Source: Deltaproteobacteria bacterium
GTDB lineage: Bacteria; Desulfobacterota; Desulfobacteria; Desulfobacterales; C00003060
Length of the DNA: 11,472 nucleotides
Assembly: GCA_019309815.1 (NCBI GenBank)
Contig: JAFDFO010000096.1
Coordinates: 1-11,472 of the forward strand
Direction: 5' to 3'
Positions within the stretch are counted from its first letter, which is position 1, and the number at the start of each line of letters is the position of its first letter. Both the position numbers and the translations under genes were made by a program. The notes under the pieces are model-generated. The model ran no database searches. It was not told the DNA's origin and saw nothing but the letters and a program-made list of their open reading frames with translations. Of this stretch, positions 7,599-11,472 are shown piece after piece.

Positions 7599-8129
7599 TT
7601 ACGGTGCGGCTTCCAGTCCTGCGGGCGCCTTTTCTCTTGAGCGCTTGGCCGATTCCTCCATAGTAAGTATTTCATCTCTGTCTTCGACACTGAGAATGAC
7701 CTTTCCCCTCAGGATTTTCTTAATGGAGCCGCCCTGAATGTTGTCTCCTACCCTGAACAGCCCCTGTTTTCTCTTGTCGGTTTCCTCGATGACGGCATAG
7801 GTATTGCGGGGCGAGCCTGATACGGTTCCCAAAAGGGCGATGGATAGCGTAGTCGGTTCAAGGGCCTCTATATCTTCCGGCTCAACGAAGTCGGAAGGTG
7901 TCGTTTTTGAGCCAAAGATGTTTCTGCTCATGATCAACTGGTAGTGATTCAAGGGGGGCTTCTCAGCCTTTGATGAATCAGTCATGGGTTGCGCAACGAC
8001 GGCATTGGCATCGCGTTGTCTCAACCTTGCCTCTAAAACCGTGTAGAAGATGTCCACCCCAATGTAAATGATGACGGACAAGGCAACAAAGTTGAAGATG
8101 ATATTGTACCGCTTGGGCATCGGTGTCAT
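7599..8129 (-). CDS. gspC: Type II secretion protein GspC, 5' part: membrane helix and HR domain
   Basis: GspC is the inner-membrane clamp whose periplasmic homology region (HR) binds the N0 domain of the secretin. The 176 residues have a membrane helix at about 9-30, a linker, and an HR domain at about 61-157. The HR includes SRNIFGS (68-74), LSIALLGTVSG (95-105) and FRVGDNIQGG (125-134). The frame stops at 7599-7601, just after EESAKRSREKAPAGLEAAP, so the PDZ domain is not in frame. Joined to the next fragment by a -1 shift, the product would be about 279 residues, a normal GspC length. The ATG at 8129 is three bases after the gspN stop. The break could be a sequencing or assembly error, a real mutation, or programmed frameshifting. 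Confidence 0.88.
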   Translation of the reverse strand: MTPMPKRYNIIFNFVALSVIIYIGVDIFYTVLEARLRQRDANAVVAQPMTDSSKAEKPPLNHYQLIMSRNIFGSKTTPSDFVEPEDIEALEPTTLSIALLGTVSGSPRNTYAVIEETDKRKQGLFRVGDNIQGGSIKKILRGKVILSVEDRDEILTMEESAKRSREKAPAGLEAAP

Positions 8130-8132
8130 CGC

Positions 8133-9029
8133 CTATGTGAACTTGATCTTGGGTTGGCCCAAGGTCCCTTCAATCATAAAGGTGAAGGTTCCTTGATCAA
8201 TGCGGTCCCTAAGGAATGCCACAGTGTCCTGAATACCTGCAGCACTTTCAAATAGTGCTGCAAATGGCTCAATCGTCCCGCTGAGACTAAGTACGCTTTC
8301 TGCCAAAACTTTTCTGAGTGTTATGGTTCCTGACAACGTCCCCTGCAACTGTTTTCCTTTGAATTCAAGACGCCCTACATCGATCTTTTGTTTGTTGAGA
8401 ACCATATCGATTTCCAGTTCATTGAAGTCAATGGACTTCAGGGTAAGAAATGGCTCTGCAAGTTCCACCGTGCCTTCCGACAGACTCAGATTGGCTTCTC
8501 CTGAGCCGTCTAGTATTGGCCTATATTGGCCGTCATATACTATCGTTCCGTTAAGGGTGCCTTTGATGGTGCGGCCTATCAGCTCTCGCAGATAGGCATA
8601 TTCCCCAAGGTCAACATTTGTAAGTTCAATCTCAGTATCGATAGAGCGCGTCGTTTCATCTTGCCAGAGACGGATACTCCCGCTCGTGTCACCCTTGTAG
8701 GCAGCGCAGCGAAATGAATAGTCTGGTTTTCCCCCCAACAATGACAACAAAGAAGGTCTGAGCGATAGACGATCTGCCTTGAGAATCAGGCTATTGGGTG
8801 AATCCCGTAGCGAGACCCGCGTCTTCACAAACTTCAATCCAAACGGGATCAATGGTCCTATACGGTCAACCGAAAAAGCGAGGCGTGGATTTGCCCTGTC
8901 TCCCTCTGCTCGGAAGTATTCTTCCACGGCGTCTGAAGGGAAGCGAAAGTACAAGAGTGCCATAGTCAGAATCAGTGCATAGAGGATGTATCCGAGCATG
9001 TTCCTGCGTTTTGAAATGAAGTCTTTCAT
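8133..9029 (-). CDS. gspN: Type II secretion protein GspN (delta-proteobacterial type)
   Basis: This is a 298-residue accessory T2SS protein anchored by a membrane helix at about 11-29. Its long periplasmic part is rich in beta strands, with repeated hydrophobic/polar patterns such as KGTLNGTIVYDGQYR, GSGEANLSLSEGTVELAEP and KQLQGTLSGTITL. Such patterns recall GspN and the AsmA/lipid-transfer style of fold. There are no catalytic motifs. The ATG is five bases after the gspM stop, and the gene ends three bases before gspC. Placement between gspM and gspC agrees with gspN in many Desulfobacterota clusters. The assignment rests on position, topology and fold style more than on a sharp motif; the molecular role of GspN is poorly known. 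Confidence 0.82.
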   Translation of the reverse strand: MKDFISKRRNMLGYILYALILTMALLYFRFPSDAVEEYFRAEGDRANPRLAFSVDRIGPLIPFGLKFVKTRVSLRDSPNSLILKADRLSLRPSLLSLLGGKPDYSFRCAAYKGDTSGSIRLWQDETTRSIDTEIELTNVDLGEYAYLRELIGRTIKGTLNGTIVYDGQYRPILDGSGEANLSLSEGTVELAEPFLTLKSIDFNELEIDMVLNKQKIDVGRLEFKGKQLQGTLSGTITLRKVLAESVLSLSGTIEPFAALFESAAGIQDTVAFLRDRIDQGTFTFMIEGTLGQPKIKFT

Positions 9030-9034
9030 AAGGT

Positions 9035-9553
9035 CTACTGAAAGGTCAGGACTTGCACAATGGCATCCAAATATCCCTGTTCCTTCTTGTTCTCCTTAAC
9101 TGAGAGACGTTTGATAGTGACCAATTCACCTGGGGATTCAATGAGATAAAGGTATCCAACCAACTGCTGTAAAGTGAGCGCGTCTAATTTCATCTCCACC
9201 ATCGATTCCTTGAAAGGCCCGGTGCTCACGGGGGTGGAGGGTTTCATGTACTTGATATGGGTCTTGACTTGAGCCTTACCGGCTGCATCATCCAGAAATG
9301 AAAACAGCGTAAATCCCCCTTTGCGTTTGGAAAGGGCTTCCTGAATACTCTCGGAAGCTGTCTGATAGGTCTGGTATTCAGCACTCAGTCTTGCAATCTC
9401 GGCCAGTCCCTTCTCTTTTGCTTTCAATCCTCTTGCCATACGTTTTTTACTCTCGAAGAAGGGAAAAACCAGAAACTGCAGTACAACGAAGATGGCGATG
9501 CAGGCCACCCCGGCCCATATTAGATGTTTTTCACGCGTTGCAAGTTTCATCAT
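9035..9553 (-). CDS. gspM: Type II secretion protein GspM
   Basis: This 172-residue inner-membrane protein should pair with GspL to anchor the GspE ATPase. It has a short cytoplasmic end, one membrane helix (about 10-32), a coiled-coil stretch (about 33-77), and a small ferredoxin-like periplasmic domain (about 80-172). That domain includes VEMKLDALTLQQLVGYLY and ELVTIKRLSV, matching the PilO/GspM pattern. Two adjacent ATG codons occur at 9553 and 9550; the first is used here. The gene starts 17 bases after the gspL stop and ends five bases before gspN. Confidence 0.88.
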   Translation of the reverse strand: MMKLATREKHLIWAGVACIAIFVVLQFLVFPFFESKKRMARGLKAKEKGLAEIARLSAEYQTYQTASESIQEALSKRKGGFTLFSFLDDAAGKAQVKTHIKYMKPSTPVSTGPFKESMVEMKLDALTLQQLVGYLYLIESPGELVTIKRLSVKENKKEQGYLDAIVQVLTFQ

Positions 9554-9570
9554 CTATACTCTATGTTCTG

Positions 9571-10971
9571 CTACTTTGCCCGTCCCAGTTTCATCTCAAA
9601 CTGGACCCGGTTGCCCGATCGGTCAAGGTTAGCTGAACTGATGATCACGTCACTAAAATACGACGAAGGCTCCAGTCCTTTCTTGATCGTGTCAACCGTG
9701 TTGAATGTGTCCGTGTCACCCTTGATTTGGACCATATCCGGGTCCACCACGATGCGGGCCACATGGATATCAGCAGATTCAGGGACCCGCATTGAAAACT
9801 CTCTCAACAGGTCGAGAACCCTGGTGCCGGTACCTATTCCGGGCACTGACGAGGCCGTCTTCTTCAATGCATTGATTTCAGCCCCCATTTGTGCTACCGG
9901 ATTTACAATCCGTTTAACATCAGGAAGCGTTCGTTTGAATACTTCCGTGATCTGTTGGTCCAGTGTCCGATATTGATTTCTTAAGGAGAAGTAGTCTATT
10001 CCCAAATCAACGCCCACAAGAAGAAGAATGGCAGCCAGGACAGTTGCTATTTTGCCAAGACCCTTTACACGTCCGAAATAGACCTTGTTTACCTCGAATT
10101 CTTCTCGCCTGAAATTGAAACCCAACTTTGGCCTGGCTTCTCCTACTGCCAGAGCAAGGGCATTGTCCATAAACAAGGGATTCCATTCTTGAGCGATATT
10201 CGGATCCAGGTTGATCTTTGGATCTCCGGTAACCTGTATCGTCTCAACCGGAAGCTCGAGAAGTTTGCTCAACGTGTTCTCAATATCCGCATGAGAAGTG
10301 GCGATACCAGTAACAAACACTCTTTCGGGACGAACGGTGTTTGCAGTTTGCGATGCAAAGGCGTGGAGTGTGTTCTGAACTTGTGTACAGAGAAATCCAA
10401 GATGGGATTCTTCTATCTCTTTGGCAGACTCGGTGCTCGCGAAGCCGCTCTCTGTTTCATTTAACCCGGCCTCCTGCATGGTGCTCCCTTCGAAGGGAAA
10501 AGTGCGGATCAGGGCCAGGCGCCTGTTGAGGAACAGGAGCATCGTATTCTTGCTGTGACCGAAATCCAAAAGGAGCCCATCGTCAGGTATGCCTCCTTGA
10601 TTCAAGAGCCAGCTAAGCGTGGGCACACAGCCAACATCCATAACCTCGGGGTCGACCCCATGGGCTTGCAGGTGCGCAAGATACTTAGAAACGTCTTCCC
10701 TCTTGACCGAGGCAGCAAGGATCTCGCTTTGATCTGAGCGGTCGACCATTGTGAAATCGACAATCAAATCCTCAGCCGGAACAGGAACCATCGTCTCGAG
10801 CTCAAAGACAAGGGTCTGCCTGATCTTCTTCTTGTCTCTGAAAGGCATCTGGAAATTGCGATACGACACATGTTCCCCAGGGATGGACACGGCACAAGTA
10901 ACACCTTCGAGATCAAGCGGCTCAAGAAGGGACTTAAGGGCCTCATCTATCCCTCCAGCCTCCTGGATCAT
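9571..10971 (-). CDS. gspL: Type II secretion protein GspL (PilM-PilN-like), 5' end uncertain
   Basis: GspL is the inner-membrane protein whose cytoplasmic actin-like domain recruits GspE. Counting from the ATG at 10971 there are 466 residues. The actin-like domain covers about 1-285, with LLLDFGHSKNTMLLF at 133-147. A membrane helix lies at about 306-328. The periplasmic PilN-like domain (about 331-466) holds a coiled coil and the strand pattern MVQIKGDTDTFNTVDTIKKG (413-432). The ATG at 10971 is probably too late: the frame stays open upstream to 11097 and encodes DIGADYVAAVQITHGLKG, the expected first strand and turn of a PilM/GspL domain. No ATG, GTG or TTG exists in that extension. The next gene, gspM, is 17 bases downstream. 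Confidence 0.9.
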   Translation of the reverse strand: MIQEAGGIDEALKSLLEPLDLEGVTCAVSIPGEHVSYRNFQMPFRDKKKIRQTLVFELETMVPVPAEDLIVDFTMVDRSDQSEILAASVKREDVSKYLAHLQAHGVDPEVMDVGCVPTLSWLLNQGGIPDDGLLLDFGHSKNTMLLFLNRRLALIRTFPFEGSTMQEAGLNETESGFASTESAKEIEESHLGFLCTQVQNTLHAFASQTANTVRPERVFVTGIATSHADIENTLSKLLELPVETIQVTGDPKINLDPNIAQEWNPLFMDNALALAVGEARPKLGFNFRREEFEVNKVYFGRVKGLGKIATVLAAILLLVGVDLGIDYFSLRNQYRTLDQQITEVFKRTLPDVKRIVNPVAQMGAEINALKKTASSVPGIGTGTRVLDLLREFSMRVPESADIHVARIVVDPDMVQIKGDTDTFNTVDTIKKGLEPSSYFSDVIISSANLDRSGNRVQFEMKLGRAK

Positions 10972-11097
10972 GACATGGTCGCCGGCCGTAACCTGATGCC
11001 CCTTGAGTCCATGAGTAATCTGGACCGCTGCAACGTAGTCTGCACCGATGTCTGTACAAACGTAATAGGGAAAGATGACGGTGTCTTGTCCCAGAGG
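10972..11097 (-). other. In-frame coding-like extension upstream of gspL without a usual start codon
   Basis: The gspL frame continues for 42 codons to a TAA at 11098-11100. Its product includes FPYYVCTDIGADYVAAV and ITHGLKGHQVTAGDHV. The second half matches what the start of a GspL actin-like domain should look like. The only near-start codon is a CTG at 11094, with no ribosome site before it. The true start may have been lost, shifted in frame, or may be a non-standard codon. Confidence 0.6.
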
Positions 11098-11100
11098 TTA

Positions 11101-11411
11101 TTGACAAAAGTCAAAGCCTTGATGATATCCGGGTTGATTCGTTAAAATACAAAATTCGAAGCACGAAATCCGAAATTAGAAACAATGACCAAAATCCGAA
11201 TTCTCTAATGTTCTAAAAAGTTTGTGAAGTGTTTCGGTCATTTGAATTTTGGTCATTCGGATTTGTTTCGTGCTTCGATATTCGAATTTGCGGCCTTCGC
11301 CTTGAACACAACCCGGATTTAACGCGTCGTCTTTATGCTGGAGGAGACAATCATGGAATTATGTAAGTTATTCCTGGGACGCAACACTATATGCCATCTC
11401 AAATAGGGCTT
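11101..11411. other. Gap between probable gspK and the gspL frame, largely non-coding
   Basis: This gap of about 310 bp holds the 138-bp palindrome and little else that can be supported. On the minus strand an ATG at 11397 lies 14 bases after the gspK stop, where a gspL start would be expected, but it opens only a nine-codon frame (MAYSVASQE). On the plus strand GGAGGAG at 11340-11346 precedes a 17-codon frame (11353-11406). No clear promoter or terminator with a U-tract is visible. Confidence 0.5.
11152..11289. repeat. Imperfect long palindrome, MITE-like intergenic repeat
   Basis: The AT-rich 138-bp segment reads nearly the same on both strands. AAATTCGAA opens it and TTCGAATTT closes it. 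CGAAGCACGAAA (11157-11168) pairs with TTTCGTGCTTCG (11266-11277), and ATGACCAAAAT (11185-11195) pairs with ATTTTGGTCAT (11246-11256). A GGTCATT motif also recurs at 11236 and 11251. It has no coding potential. From memory, similar CGAAGCACGAAA / ATGACCAAAAT palindromes are scattered between genes of Desulfobacterota and other environmental bacteria; this could not be checked here. It could fold into a long hairpin in the gspK-gspL transcript. Confidence 0.8.
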
Positions 11412-11472
11412 CTACTCCACTTTCCACGAGAGGGTATCTAACTTGCCCTCTGTTCTTTTGACTATTCCAGAA
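11412..11472 (-). CDS. gspK: Probable C-terminal end of GspK, cut off by the window
   Basis: Reading leftwards from the window edge, 19 codons give SGIVKRTEGKLDTLSWKVE and then a TAG at 11412-11414. GspK-type minor pseudopilins and relatives often end in a charged strand followed by a LxW-type final strand. gspK is also the usual gene just before gspL. The fragment is short, so the call rests mainly on position and the look of the last residues. If right, the K-L gap is about 310 bp, far longer than any other gap in this operon. Confidence 0.45.
   Translation of the reverse strand, partial: SGIVKRTEGKLDTLSWKVE

Noticed and set aside
10966..11144. Alternative minus-strand frame over the gspL upstream region (NPDIIKALTFVNNLWDKT)
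   Set aside because: It looks somewhat protein-like at its start, but overlaps the GspL-like DIGADYVAAV sequence in another frame, and stops soon; it is not supported as a gene.

Overview
The window carries most of one type II secretion system (T2SS, general secretory pathway) gene cluster on the minus strand. A mechanosensitive channel gene converges on it from the left edge. The mix of genes suggests a Desulfobacterota (delta-proteobacterial) or related Gram-negative environmental bacterium: a GspN of the non-classical kind, an ExeA-type GspA ATPase beside a TPR-fused GspB-like protein, and a secretin without an obvious classical pilotin-binding tail. Taxonomy is inferred from gene style alone and is not certain.

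Layout from left to right: the 3' part of an MscS-family channel gene on the plus strand (1-828); a 49-bp convergent junction with a 7-bp-stem hairpin; then on the minus strand, in order of transcription from right to left, the probable last codons of gspK (at the right edge), gspL, gspM, gspN, gspC (split by a -1 frame change), gspA, a gspB-like TPR gene, gspD and gspE. From gspL to gspE the spacing runs from a 17-bp overlap to 66 bp, so this looks like one operon. Its promoter must lie beyond the right edge, unless the rearranged gspK-gspL gap supplies one. gspF and the pseudopilin genes gspG-J are not in the window; the operon ends at gspE.

How the parts fit: GspD is the outer-membrane secretin channel. 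GspC links it to the inner membrane. GspL and GspM form the inner-membrane platform that recruits the hexameric ATPase GspE. GspN is an accessory envelope protein. GspA (AAA+ ATPase plus peptidoglycan-binding domain) and the GspB-like protein are expected to help the secretin assemble through the cell wall.

The most interesting stretch is the roughly 310 bp between gspK and gspL. It holds a 138-bp imperfect palindrome that looks like a dispersed intergenic repeat or MITE. Next to it, the gspL reading frame continues upstream with protein-like sequence but has no ordinary start codon. Other points worth a second look are the frame break in gspC, a tandem MshEN-type (c-di-GMP-binding-like) motif pair at the N-terminus of GspE, and the proline-rich linker and repeated acidic tail of GspD. 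I see no RNA genes, CRISPR array, complete insertion sequence or clearly novel system.
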